A program made the translations under genes and the position numbers. From positions 89,782-153,781 of the forward strand of contig NZ_JIAN01000011.1 in NCBI RefSeq assembly GCF_000688475.1: 64,000 nt of DNA, read 5' to 3'. Every line of letters begins with the position of its first letter. The stretch's first letter is position 1. Below the pieces are notes generated by a model that searched no databases, was not told the origin of the DNA, and worked only from the letters and a program-made list of their open reading frames with translations. Shown here in pieces: positions 47,417 through 55,438 of this stretch. Source of the DNA: Cellulomonas sp. URHE0023 (GTDB lineage Bacteria; Actinomycetota; Actinomycetes; Actinomycetales; Cellulomonadaceae).

Positions 47417-48369
47417 GGATCCTGGTGTGGCACGTGCACGGGTCGTGGATGACCTCGTTCGTCCAGGGCCCCGACGAGTACGTCATCCCCGTCGACGACG
47501 CGCGCTCGCCCGACGGTCGGGGCCGCGCCCGCACGTGGGACTGGCCCCGGTCGGCCCGGGAGGTACCGCTGGCGGCCCTGCGCGACGAGGACCTGGACGT
47601 CGTGGTCCTGCAGCGTCCCGCCGACCTCGAGCTCGCCGAGCGGTGGACCGGTCGACGCCCCGGTGCCGACCTTCCGGCCGTCTACGTCGAGCACAACACG
47701 CCGACGGGTCCCGCGGCGGCGACCCGTCACCTGCTCGCCGAGCGGGACGACGTCCCGGTCGCGCACGTCAGCGACTTCAACGCCCTGATGTGGGACAACG
47801 GCCGCGCACCGACGTTCGTCGTGGACCACGGGATCCCCGACCCCGGCTACCGCTACACCGGGGAGCGCGCCCGCGTCGCGGCGGTCGTCAACGAACCTGT
47901 GCGGCGGTGGCGCGTGGCCGGGACGGACGTGCTCCTCGACATGGCGGCCCGCGTGCCGGTCGAGGTCTACGGGATGGGCGTCGACGCCCTGAGCCAGCAC
48001 CGGCCGGAGCTGGGCGAGCACCTGCACAAGCTGCCCCAGGCGCAGCTGCACGACGCGCTCCCCCGGGCGCGCGCCTACCTGCACCCTTACCGCTGGACGA
48101 GCCTCGGCCTGTCGCTGATCGAGGCGATGACGCTCGGCATGCCGGTGCTGGCGCTGGCGACGACGGCCGCCCCGTACGCCGTCCCACCCGAGACCGGGGT
48201 CGTCAGCGCCCGACCGGACCGCCTGGTCGAGGCCGCCCGCCGCTGGCTGCACGACCCGCAGGACGCACTCGCGCACGGGCGCGCCGCACGCGAGCACGCC
48301 CTGCGCGTCTTCGGCCTCGACCGGTTCCTGTCCGACTGGCAGTCCCTGCTCAAGGAGGTGACGCGATGA
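47413..48369 (+). CDS. GT-B glycosyltransferase
   Basis: A 318-residue transferase with GT-B features. RILVWHVHGSWMTSFVQGPDE opens the protein (active block HVHGSWMTSFVQG), VYVEHNTPTGP is mid-protein, and the C-terminal half has HPYRWTSLGLSLIEAMTLGMPVLAL (about 222-246, the donor-site E-x7-E-like block being LGLSLIEAMTLGMP). It is shorter than most family 4 enzymes. ATG 47413 overlaps the GT9 gene by 4 nt and the following GT4 gene overlaps its end by 4 nt. The acceptor and donor are unknown. Confidence 0.85.
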   Translation: MRILVWHVHGSWMTSFVQGPDEYVIPVDDARSPDGRGRARTWDWPRSAREVPLAALRDEDLDVVVLQRPADLELAERWTGRRPGADLPAVYVEHNTPTGPAAATRHLLAERDDVPVAHVSDFNALMWDNGRAPTFVVDHGIPDPGYRYTGERARVAAVVNEPVRRWRVAGTDVLLDMAARVPVEVYGMGVDALSQHRPELGEHLHKLPQAQLHDALPRARAYLHPYRWTSLGLSLIEAMTLGMPVLALATTAAPYAVPPETGVVSARPDRLVEAARRWLHDPQDALAHGRAAREHALRVFGLDRFLSDWQSLLKEVTR

Positions 48370-49589
48370 GGATCGCGATGGTGTCCGAGCACGCAAGCCC
48401 GCTGGCGACGCTCGGCGGTGTCGACGCGGGCGGGCAGAACGTCCACGTCGCTGCCCTGAGCACCGCACTGGCGCTGCGGGGCCACGAGGTCGACGTCTAC
48501 ACGCGCCGCGACGACCCGGACCTGCCGGAGTGCGTCGAGCTCGCACCGGGGGTCACGGTGGTCCATGTGCCCGCGGGGCCCGCCCGCGAGATCGCCAAGG
48601 ACGACCTGCTCCCCTACATGGGGGTGTTCGGGGACGTGCTGGCCCAGTGGTGGAGCGCGAACCGGCCCCCTGACGTGGCGCACGCGCACTTCTGGATGTC
48701 CGGGCTGGCCGGGCTGCAGGCCGCGGCAGTCACGGGCGTTCCCCTCGCGCAGACGTTCCACGCGCTCGGCTCGGTCAAGCGTCGGCACCAGGGGGCCCAC
48801 GACACCAGCCCGCCCGGACGGATCCCCGCCGAGGCGTCGATCGGGCGCCGCGTCGACGTCGTCGTCGCCACCTGCTCCGACGAGGTCACCGAGCTGGTCC
48901 GCCTCGGTGTTCCCGAGCAACGGATCCGCGTCGTGCCGTGCGGTGTCGACGTCGAGCGCTTCCGGCCCGGCTGCACCGGGGTGGTGGAGCCGCCCCGGCG
49001 CGCGACCTACCGGCTGCTGTGCGTGGGCCGGCTCGTCGAGCGCAAGGGCATCGAGACGGTCGTCCATGCGCTGGCGGACCTGCCCGACACCGAGCTCGTC
49101 GTCGCCGGCGGACCGGCGGCGGACCTGCTCGACGCCGACGACGAGGCCCGACGCCTGCGTGCGATCGCCCGGCAGGAGGGGGTCGACGACCGCGTCCACC
49201 TCGTCGGCCGGGTGGACCACGACGACCTGCCTGCGCTCGTCGACTCTGCAGACGCGGTCGTGGCGACGCCCTGGTACGAGCCGTTCGGGATCGTGCCGGT
49301 CGAGGCCGCAGCCTGCGGCGTACCGGTGGTCGGCTCGGCCGTCGGCGGGCTGGTCGACACCGTCCAGGACGGCAGGACGGGGGTGCTCGTGCCGCCTCGG
49401 GACCCGGCGGCGCTCGCCGCGGCGCTGCGTGGGCTGCTCGACCACCCGGAACGGCGTGCCGCCCTCGGGGCGGCGGCGCGGCGTCGTGCGGTCGCCCGCT
49501 ACGGCTGGGACCGGATCGCTGCGCAGACCGAGCTGATCTACCGGACGGTGGTCCGTCGCTCGGTGCTCACCGAGGTGGCAGCGGGATGA
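48366..49589 (+). CDS. Family 4 glycosyltransferase
   Basis: A 407-residue GT-B family 4 enzyme. MVSEHASPLATLGGVDAGGQ near the N-terminus is the acceptor-side Gly-rich block (GGVDAGGQNVHVA), LVAGG-type folding appears in ELVVAGGPAAD (about 237-247), and the donor motif is TPWYEPFGIVPVEAAACGVPVV (about 300-321, key residues E-P-F-G...E). It resembles D-inositol-3-phosphate glycosyltransferase/sucrose-phosphate-synthase-like proteins, but context argues for a glycan-assembly role. ATG 48366 and the end at 49589 overlap neighbours by 4 nt each. Confidence 0.88.
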   Translation: MRIAMVSEHASPLATLGGVDAGGQNVHVAALSTALALRGHEVDVYTRRDDPDLPECVELAPGVTVVHVPAGPAREIAKDDLLPYMGVFGDVLAQWWSANRPPDVAHAHFWMSGLAGLQAAAVTGVPLAQTFHALGSVKRRHQGAHDTSPPGRIPAEASIGRRVDVVVATCSDEVTELVRLGVPEQRIRVVPCGVDVERFRPGCTGVVEPPRRATYRLLCVGRLVERKGIETVVHALADLPDTELVVAGGPAADLLDADDEARRLRAIARQEGVDDRVHLVGRVDHDDLPALVDSADAVVATPWYEPFGIVPVEAAACGVPVVGSAVGGLVDTVQDGRTGVLVPPRDPAALAAALRGLLDHPERRAALGAAARRRAVARYGWDRIAAQTELIYRTVVRRSVLTEVAAG

Positions 49590-51586
49590 CGACGACCGGT
49601 TGGCTGGACGAGCACCTGGCGGAGCTGACGTCGGCGCTCGCGGCGGTCGGCGACGAGGCGGAGACGGTCGAGGGCTGGGGCCGGGTGCTGGCCGAGCGGC
49701 TCGTCGCCGGCGGTCGCCTGCTCGCCGCGGGGAACGGCGGGAGCGCCGCCGAGGCCCAGCACCTCACCGCCGAGCTGGTGGGTCGGTTCGTGGCCGAGCG
49801 CCGGCCGTACTCGGCGATCGCCCTGTGCGCGGAGAGCTCGAGCCTGACGGCGATCGTCAACGACTACGGCGCCGAGGAGATGTTCGCCCGGCAGGTGGAG
49901 GCGCACGGGCGCGCCGGTGATGTCCTCGTCCTGCTCTCGACGTCGGGCCGGAGCCCGAACGTGCTCGCGGCCGCGGCGCGGGGACGGTCGCTCGGGATGC
50001 AGGTGTGGGCGCTCACGGGCGCGGCACCGAACCCGCTCGCGGACGCCTGCGACAGCGCCGTGTGCGTCCCCGCGACGTCGACCGCAGCCGTCCAGGCCGG
50101 ACATCTCGTGCTCGTGCACGCGCTGTGCGCGGCGGTCGACGCCCACCTCGAACGGATCGAGCGCGCCGGGGCCGACGAGGTCCGCGACGACCGCCCGCAC
50201 GTCGTGGTCGTCGGTGACCTGCTCCTGGACCGCGACGTCTTCGGCACCACCGAGCGGCTGTGTCCGGACGCCCCGGCTCCGGTGCTCGACGTGACGGCCG
50301 TGCGGGACTCACCGGGAGGGGCGGGCCTGGCCGCGCTCCTGTGCGCACAGGGCGGCGCCCGCGTCACGCTCGTCGCACCCGTGGCGCGGGATGCCGACGG
50401 CCGGACGCTGGCCCGTGACCTGCGCGCGAAGGTCGAGCTCCTGCCGCTCGGTCACGAGGGTCCGACGCGGCGCAAGGTGCGCGTCCGCAGCGACGGGCAC
50501 TCGATCGTGCGCCTCGACGACGGTGGGCCGGGCACACCGACCACCCTCCCCGAGGACGCCGTCCAGGCGGCGCTCGCCTGCGCCGACGCCGTCCTGGTGT
50601 CCGACTACGGCGCGGGGGTCACCTGGGACGCGCGGCTGCGCGCGCTGCTCGCCGACGCGGCCCGACGGTGTCCCGTCGTCTGGGACCCCCACCCACGCGG
50701 CGGTCCCCCGGTCCCTCATGCCGCGCTCGTCACCCCGAACCTGGCGGAGGCGCGCACCGCGGCACCCGGCGCAGAGGTGCCTGCGGACGAGGTCGCCGAG
50801 GTGCTGCGGGCCGCGTGGGACGCGCGCGCCGTCGCGGTGACGGCGGGTGACCGCGGAGCGTTCGTGGCGACCACGGGGGCCGAGCCGACGTTCGTGCCGG
50901 CGGTCCCCGCGCACGGAGGTGACACGTGCGGTGCGGGCGACCGGTTCGCCGCCTCGGCGGTGGTGTCCCTGGCCCTCGGCGCGTTGCCGACGACGGCCGT
51001 CGGCCGCGCCGTCGCCGACGCCACGGCCTGGGTCGCCTCGGGTGGCGCAGAGGCGTTCCGGACGCGTCGCGGCGCCTCACCGCACGACCCCGCCCCGGCA
51101 GATCCCGACGAGGACCTCGGCGCGCTCGCGGCACGTCTTCGGGTCGGCGGGCGCACGCTCGTGGCCACCGGTGGCTGCTTCGACATCGTGCACGCCGGGC
51201 ACGTGGCCACGCTCCAGGCCGCGCGCAGGCTCGGTGACGCGCTCGTCGTGGTCATGAACTCCGACGACTCGGTCCGCCGGCTCAAAGGGCCGGGCCGGCC
51301 GGTGGTCGGCGCAGGCGACCGCGCACGCGTGCTGCAGGCGCTCGACTGCGTCGATGCCGTCGTCGTGTTCGACGAGGACGACCCCCGCGCGGTCCTGGCC
51401 GTGCTGCAGCCCGATGTCTGGGCCAAGGGCGGCGACTACGGCGGGCAGCCGCTGCCGGAGGCCGAGGTGGTGCGTGACGGCGGGGGTCGCGTGGTGCTTC
51501 TCCCCTACCTGGACGGTCGATCCACGACGTCCATCATCGAGCGGTCGACGCACGGCCGCTCACCCCTGGCCGAGGAGGTCTCATGA
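49586..51586 (+). CDS. Trifunctional GmhA-HldE fusion (heptose isomerase, kinase, adenylyltransferase)
   Basis: A 666-residue protein with three heptose enzymes in a row. Residues about 1-195 are a SIS-domain phosphoheptose isomerase (GmhA): AAGNGGSAAEAQHLTAELVG and VLLSTSGRSPNVLAAAARG. Residues about 208-510 are a PfkB kinase (HldE domain 1): VVGDLLLDRDVFG, SPGGAGLAALL and the catalytic GDTCGAGDRFAAS. Residues about 520-660 are the nucleotidyltransferase (HldE domain 2): ATGGCFDIVHAGHVATLQAA, VVVMNSDDSVRRLKG and VWAKGGDYGG. Together with the GmhB domain two genes upstream this covers sedoheptulose-7-P to ADP-D,D-heptose. ATG 49586 overlaps by 4 nt. Confidence 0.92.
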   Translation: MTTTGWLDEHLAELTSALAAVGDEAETVEGWGRVLAERLVAGGRLLAAGNGGSAAEAQHLTAELVGRFVAERRPYSAIALCAESSSLTAIVNDYGAEEMFARQVEAHGRAGDVLVLLSTSGRSPNVLAAAARGRSLGMQVWALTGAAPNPLADACDSAVCVPATSTAAVQAGHLVLVHALCAAVDAHLERIERAGADEVRDDRPHVVVVGDLLLDRDVFGTTERLCPDAPAPVLDVTAVRDSPGGAGLAALLCAQGGARVTLVAPVARDADGRTLARDLRAKVELLPLGHEGPTRRKVRVRSDGHSIVRLDDGGPGTPTTLPEDAVQAALACADAVLVSDYGAGVTWDARLRALLADAARRCPVVWDPHPRGGPPVPHAALVTPNLAEARTAAPGAEVPADEVAEVLRAAWDARAVAVTAGDRGAFVATTGAEPTFVPAVPAHGGDTCGAGDRFAASAVVSLALGALPTTAVGRAVADATAWVASGGAEAFRTRRGASPHDPAPADPDEDLGALAARLRVGGRTLVATGGCFDIVHAGHVATLQAARRLGDALVVVMNSDDSVRRLKGPGRPVVGAGDRARVLQALDCVDAVVVFDEDDPRAVLAVLQPDVWAKGGDYGGQPLPEAEVVRDGGGRVVLLPYLDGRSTTSIIERSTHGRSPLAEEVS

Positions 51587-52311
51587 CCAGCACGCTCAGC
51601 ACGACCGCGCCGCGTGGCACCTCGCCACGCGCCGTGGGCACCGTGGTCGTCACCGGCGGGGCCAGTGGCCTCGGCGCTGCGGTGGTCGACGCCATCACCG
51701 CGGCCGGAGGCACCCCCGCGGTCCTGGACCGGGTCGCACCGCGGGACGGTGTCGCGCACGCCCTCGTGGACCTGGCCGACTCGACGGCGACCGCACGCGC
51801 GGTCGAGGAGATCGTCGACCGGGTAGGCGCACCGACCGGGCTCGTCACGGCTGCCGGGATCGACGCGTGCGGGCGGCTCGACCAGATCGACGCGGACACG
51901 TGGGAGCACGTCGTGCGGGTCAACCTGTTCGGCACGGTCGCCGTGGTGCGCGCCTGCCTGCCGTACCTCGAGCAGACGCATGGGACGGTCGTCACGGTGG
52001 CCTCGACGCTGGCCCTGCGGGGCGTCAGCGACGCCACCGCCTACTGCGCGTCCAAGTTCGCCGTCCGCGGGTTCACGCAGGCGCTCGCCGCGGAGCTGGC
52101 GGGGCGCGTCGGCGTGACGCTCCTGGTCCCCGGCGGCATGCAGACGCCGTTCTTCGACGGCCGCGCCGAGCAGTACCGGCCCGGGCCGGACGCCCAGCTG
52201 AACGACCCCGCCGCCACGGCGAGCGCCGTCCTGACGGCGCTGACCCAGCCGGTGGGCAGCGAGATCCGGGAGATGCTCGTCATGTCGTCCGGGGAGAGCT
52301 CCTGGCCGTGA
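51583..52311 (+). CDS. SDR-family oxidoreductase
   Basis: A 242-residue classical short-chain dehydrogenase. The NAD(P) loop is VVVTGGASGLGAAVVDA (about 20-36), AAGIDACGRLDQI is the NAG-like block, the catalytic Ser is in VVTVASTLALRG (about 137-148) and the Tyr/Lys pair is in AYCASKFAVRGF (about 154-165). It belongs to neither the HldD nor the GalE group, so it does not obviously supply the C6 epimerase of the classical L,D-heptose route. ATG 51583 overlaps the fusion gene by 4 nt and it overlaps the following GT9 gene by 4 nt. It might oxidise or reduce a sugar or aglycone of the product. Confidence 0.88.
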   Translation: MTSTLSTTAPRGTSPRAVGTVVVTGGASGLGAAVVDAITAAGGTPAVLDRVAPRDGVAHALVDLADSTATARAVEEIVDRVGAPTGLVTAAGIDACGRLDQIDADTWEHVVRVNLFGTVAVVRACLPYLEQTHGTVVTVASTLALRGVSDATAYCASKFAVRGFTQALAAELAGRVGVTLLVPGGMQTPFFDGRAEQYRPGPDAQLNDPAATASAVLTALTQPVGSEIREMLVMSSGESSWP

Positions 52312-53255
52312 CCTCCGGGGGCGGGGACGTCCTGGTGCTGCGAGCGCTCGGCCTGGGCGACGCGCTGACCGGCGTCCCCGCGCTGCGGGGCGTGCGCCGA
52401 GCGTGGCCGGGAAGGTGGCTGACCCTGGCGGCACCGCTGGCGGTCGGCTCCTGGCTGCGCGACCTGGGCGTCGTCGACGACGTCCTGGACACGCACGGCC
52501 TCGACGCGGCGCTTCCATGGCGGCGCTCCGGGCACGTCGCGGTCAACCTGCACGGGAGCGGGCCCCAGAGCCATGAGCTCCTGCGGGCCACCCGTCCGGT
52601 CCGACTCGTGGGCTTCGGCGGCGACGGGCCGCCGTGGCGTTCCGGCGAGCACGAGGTGGACCGGTGGTGCCGGCTCGTCCGCTCCGCGGGCGGCGCGTGC
52701 GACCGGGAGGACCTGCGCCTGGAGGCCACCGGGGCGCCGCGGTCCGAGGAGGTGCTGCTGCATCCCGGGGCGGCGTCCGCCGCGCGACGCTGGCCGGCCG
52801 AACGGTGGGCGGCCCTCGCGCGGATCCTCGTGGCCGGCGGCGCCCCGGTGCTCCTCACGGGCGGCCCGGGCGAGGCGCGCCTGTGCCGGCAGGTCCGGGA
52901 CCTCGCGGGCCCGGAGGTCGGCGTGGCCGGGCAGACGTCCCTCGCGCAGCTTGCGGAACGCGTGGCCCGGGCGCGGCTCGTCGTGTGCGGTGACACGGGT
53001 GTGGCCCATGTCGCGACGGCGACCGGGACCCCGTCGGTCCTGCTGTTCGGGCCGACGTCACCGCGGCTGTGGGGACCGGCGATCGACACGGATCTGCACA
53101 CGGTCCTCTGGCACGGGTCCGACGCCGCGCCCGGCGATCCGCACGGCGCGGTCATCGACCCCGCGCTCGCGGCCATCAGCGTGGACGAGGTCGCCGAGGC
53201 GGCCGCTGCGCTTCTCGCGCATCACCCGGACACGGCCTCCCGAGCGTCAGGCTGA
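52308..53255 (+). CDS. Family 9 glycosyltransferase (second)
   Basis: A 315-residue GT9-like enzyme. VLVLRALGLGDALTGVPALRG (key block RALGLGDALTGVPAL) is the N-terminal signature, VLLHPGAASAARRWPAERWAAL (key HPGAASAARRWP) starts the C-terminal domain, and VVCGDTGVAHVATATGTPSVLLFG (key CGDTGVAHVATATGTP) is the donor motif. The GTG start at 52308 overlaps the SDR stop by 4 nt (GTGA). It ends the eight-gene set and its last 9 bp overlap the convergent epimerase gene. It is a second candidate user of ADP-heptose. Confidence 0.88.
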   Translation: MTSGGGDVLVLRALGLGDALTGVPALRGVRRAWPGRWLTLAAPLAVGSWLRDLGVVDDVLDTHGLDAALPWRRSGHVAVNLHGSGPQSHELLRATRPVRLVGFGGDGPPWRSGEHEVDRWCRLVRSAGGACDREDLRLEATGAPRSEEVLLHPGAASAARRWPAERWAALARILVAGGAPVLLTGGPGEARLCRQVRDLAGPEVGVAGQTSLAQLAERVARARLVVCGDTGVAHVATATGTPSVLLFGPTSPRLWGPAIDTDLHTVLWHGSDAAPGDPHGAVIDPALAAISVDEVAEAAAALLAHHPDTASRASG

Positions 53256-54233
53256 CACGCTCGACACCTGGCGGAACCAGCTCACGGTGCGGTCCAGACC
53301 CTCGGCCCACGGCACCTCCGGGGACCATCCGAGCTCGCGGGCCGCGAGCGACGTGTCCGGGCGACGGACCTCGGGGTCGTCGACGGGTCGCTCGATGAAG
53401 GTCAGGCCGGCGCGCGAACCGGTGGCGGCAACGACGTCCTCGGCGATCTGCCGGACCGTGAGCTCCGTCGGGTTCCCGATGTTCATGGGTCCGCTGTGCC
53501 CGTGCGCGGCCAGCGCGAGGATGCCCCGGACCAGGTCGTCGACATAGCAGACCGAGCGCGTCTGGGTTCCGTCACCGGCGACCGTGACGGGCTCACCCGC
53601 GAGCGCCTGCCGGATGAACGTCGGGATCGCGCGGCCGTCGTGCGGTCGCATCCGCGGACCGTACGTGTTGAAGATCCGGACGATGCCCGTGTCCACACCG
53701 TGGGTCGACCGGTACGCGGTGGTGATCGCCTCGCCGAAGCGCTTGGCCTCGTCGTAGACGCCGCGCGGTCCTACCGGGTTGACGTGGCCCCAGTAGTCCT
53801 CGGTCTGCGGGTGCACCTGCGGGTCGCCGTACACCTCCGACGTGGACGCCAGGACGAACCGCGCACCCTTCTCCTTGGCCAGCCCGAGCGCGTGGCTCGT
53901 GCCGATCGAGCCGACCTTCAGGGTCTCGATGGGGAGCTGGAGATAGTCCACGGGTGACGCCGGCGACGCGAAGTGCAGGACCAGATCCACCGGTCCCGGG
54001 ACGTGCACGAAGTCGGTGACGTCGCACCTGACCAGCCGGAAGGTCCGCCGGTCCATCAGGTGGGCCACGTTCGCCGGCGTGCCGGTCAGGAAGCTGTCGA
54101 GGCACACGACCTCGGCTCCGCGGTCGAGGAGCTCGGTGCACAGGTGGCTTCCGAGGAAGCCGGCCCCGCCGGTCACGACGACTCGACCGGTCGTCGGGTC
54201 TGCAGCATCAGGTCGGGCAAGGACGGTACGCAT
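53247..54233 (-). CDS. UXS-like NAD-dependent epimerase/decarboxylase
   Basis: A 328-residue extended SDR. VVVTGGAGFLGSHLCTELL (about 20-38) binds NAD, FASPASPVDYLQLPIETLKVG (key block SPASPVDYLQLPIET) is the signature of the UDP-glucuronate decarboxylase group, ASTSEVYGDPQVHPQTEDYW (key TSEVYGDP) gives the catalytic region and YDEAKRFGEA the Tyr/Lys pair. It could make UDP-xylose from UDP-glucuronate; a related sugar is possible. ATG 54233 follows GAGGGG. It converges on the GT9 gene with a 9-bp overlap and is divergent from a GT2 gene, so it likely belongs to the same glycan system. Confidence 0.87.
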   Translation of the reverse strand: MRTVLARPDAADPTTGRVVVTGGAGFLGSHLCTELLDRGAEVVCLDSFLTGTPANVAHLMDRRTFRLVRCDVTDFVHVPGPVDLVLHFASPASPVDYLQLPIETLKVGSIGTSHALGLAKEKGARFVLASTSEVYGDPQVHPQTEDYWGHVNPVGPRGVYDEAKRFGEAITTAYRSTHGVDTGIVRIFNTYGPRMRPHDGRAIPTFIRQALAGEPVTVAGDGTQTRSVCYVDDLVRGILALAAHGHSGPMNIGNPTELTVRQIAEDVVAATGSRAGLTFIERPVDDPEVRRPDTSLAARELGWSPEVPWAEGLDRTVSWFRQVSSVSA

Positions 54234-54416
54234 CCGGGCACCCCTCGTCGGGATCGTCCGCGTCGTCGGCCCTGTCTTCGCCGGCAGGTCGTTCCAGAAC
54301 AGTCCTACCGTCCCGAGAGCCCGGCCGCGCGCCGAGCCAGCAGTTGCACAGCGCGCGAGGCGGTCTAGCGTCGGTGCGACGAAAGGACGGAGCGGATCTG
54401 GAGGGGGCCCATCCTC

Positions 54417-55394
54417 ATGGACGACGCCTCGGCACCCCGGCTGCCGGTCGAGTACGTCCTGCCCCTGCGCTGGGCCCGGGACGACGGTCTCGACGAGCTG
54501 TCGACGTACCTGCTGGACCTGGCTGACCATGTCGATGTCACGGTGGTGGACGGCTCCCCCGGCGTCGTGTTCGACGCACACGCCCGGCGCTGGGGAACGC
54601 ACGTCCGGCACGTCCGGCCGCAGCGCTGGCCGGGGGCCAACGGCAAGGTCGCGGGGGTGATGACCGGCATCCGCCTCGCCCGGCACGAGGTGGTCGTGGT
54701 CGCCGATGACGACGTGCGCTGGAGCGCCGTGCAGCTGCACGAGTCGCTGAGCCGGCTCGGCCGCGGCGACGTGCTGCGGGTGCAGAACGTCTTCGCGCCC
54801 GCACCGTGGCATGCCCGCTGGGACACGGGCCGCATCCTGGTGAACCGAGGTCTGGGGTCGGACTACCCCGGCACCCTGGTGGTGCGTCGGTCGGCCGTGC
54901 TGCGGGCGGGCGGCTACGACGGTGACGTGCTGTTCGAGAACCTGGAGCTGATCCGCACGATCCGAGCGCACGGGGGCACCGAGGTTCGCGCGGACGACCT
55001 GTTCGTGGAGCGTCGGCCGCCGTCTGCGGGGCACTTCTGGTCACAGCGCGTCCGGCAGGCGTACGACAGCTTCGCGCAGCCGCGGCGTCTCGCGGTCGAG
55101 TCCGCGGTGCTGCCGGTGCTGCTCTGGGCCCTTCGGCGCCGCCGCACGACACCCGCCCTGGCCTTGATGACGGCCGCCGTGCTCGTGGCCAGACACGGGG
55201 CGAGGCGAGCAGGCGGACGCGAGCACTTTCCCCCGTCGAGCGTGCTGTGGGCGCCTCTGTGGCTCCTGGAGCGTGCCGTCTGCTCGTGGCTCGCGATCGT
55301 GCTCCGGGTCCGTGGTGGCGTCCCCTACCGCGGACGCCGGCTCGTCAGGTCAGCCTCGCCCGAGGCCGTCCTGCGCACCCGCGCGACGCTCTGA
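54417..55394 (+). CDS. Family 2 glycosyltransferase with C-terminal hydrophobic segments
   Basis: A 325-residue GT-A protein. EYVLPLRWARDDGLDELSTYL begins the fold (key block VLPLRWARDDGL), VTVVDGSPGVVFDAHA (about 40-55) is the nucleotide strand and VVVVADDDVRWSAVQL (about 90-105) carries the DxD. Late in the protein YPGTLVVRRSAVLRAGGYDGD and NLELIRTIRAHGG resemble ceramide-glucosyltransferase-like members. Hydrophobic segments at about 225-245 and 270-295 suggest membrane association. ATG 54417 follows GGAGGGGG at a slightly long spacing. It is divergent from the UXS-like gene. Confidence 0.82.
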   Translation: MDDASAPRLPVEYVLPLRWARDDGLDELSTYLLDLADHVDVTVVDGSPGVVFDAHARRWGTHVRHVRPQRWPGANGKVAGVMTGIRLARHEVVVVADDDVRWSAVQLHESLSRLGRGDVLRVQNVFAPAPWHARWDTGRILVNRGLGSDYPGTLVVRRSAVLRAGGYDGDVLFENLELIRTIRAHGGTEVRADDLFVERRPPSAGHFWSQRVRQAYDSFAQPRRLAVESAVLPVLLWALRRRRTTPALALMTAAVLVARHGARRAGGREHFPPSSVLWAPLWLLERAVCSWLAIVLRVRGGVPYRGRRLVRSASPEAVLRTRATL

Positions 55395-55438
55395 CGCCGA
55401 GGTCGAGCCGGTGGACCGGGTGCGAGGCTGGTCGCTGA

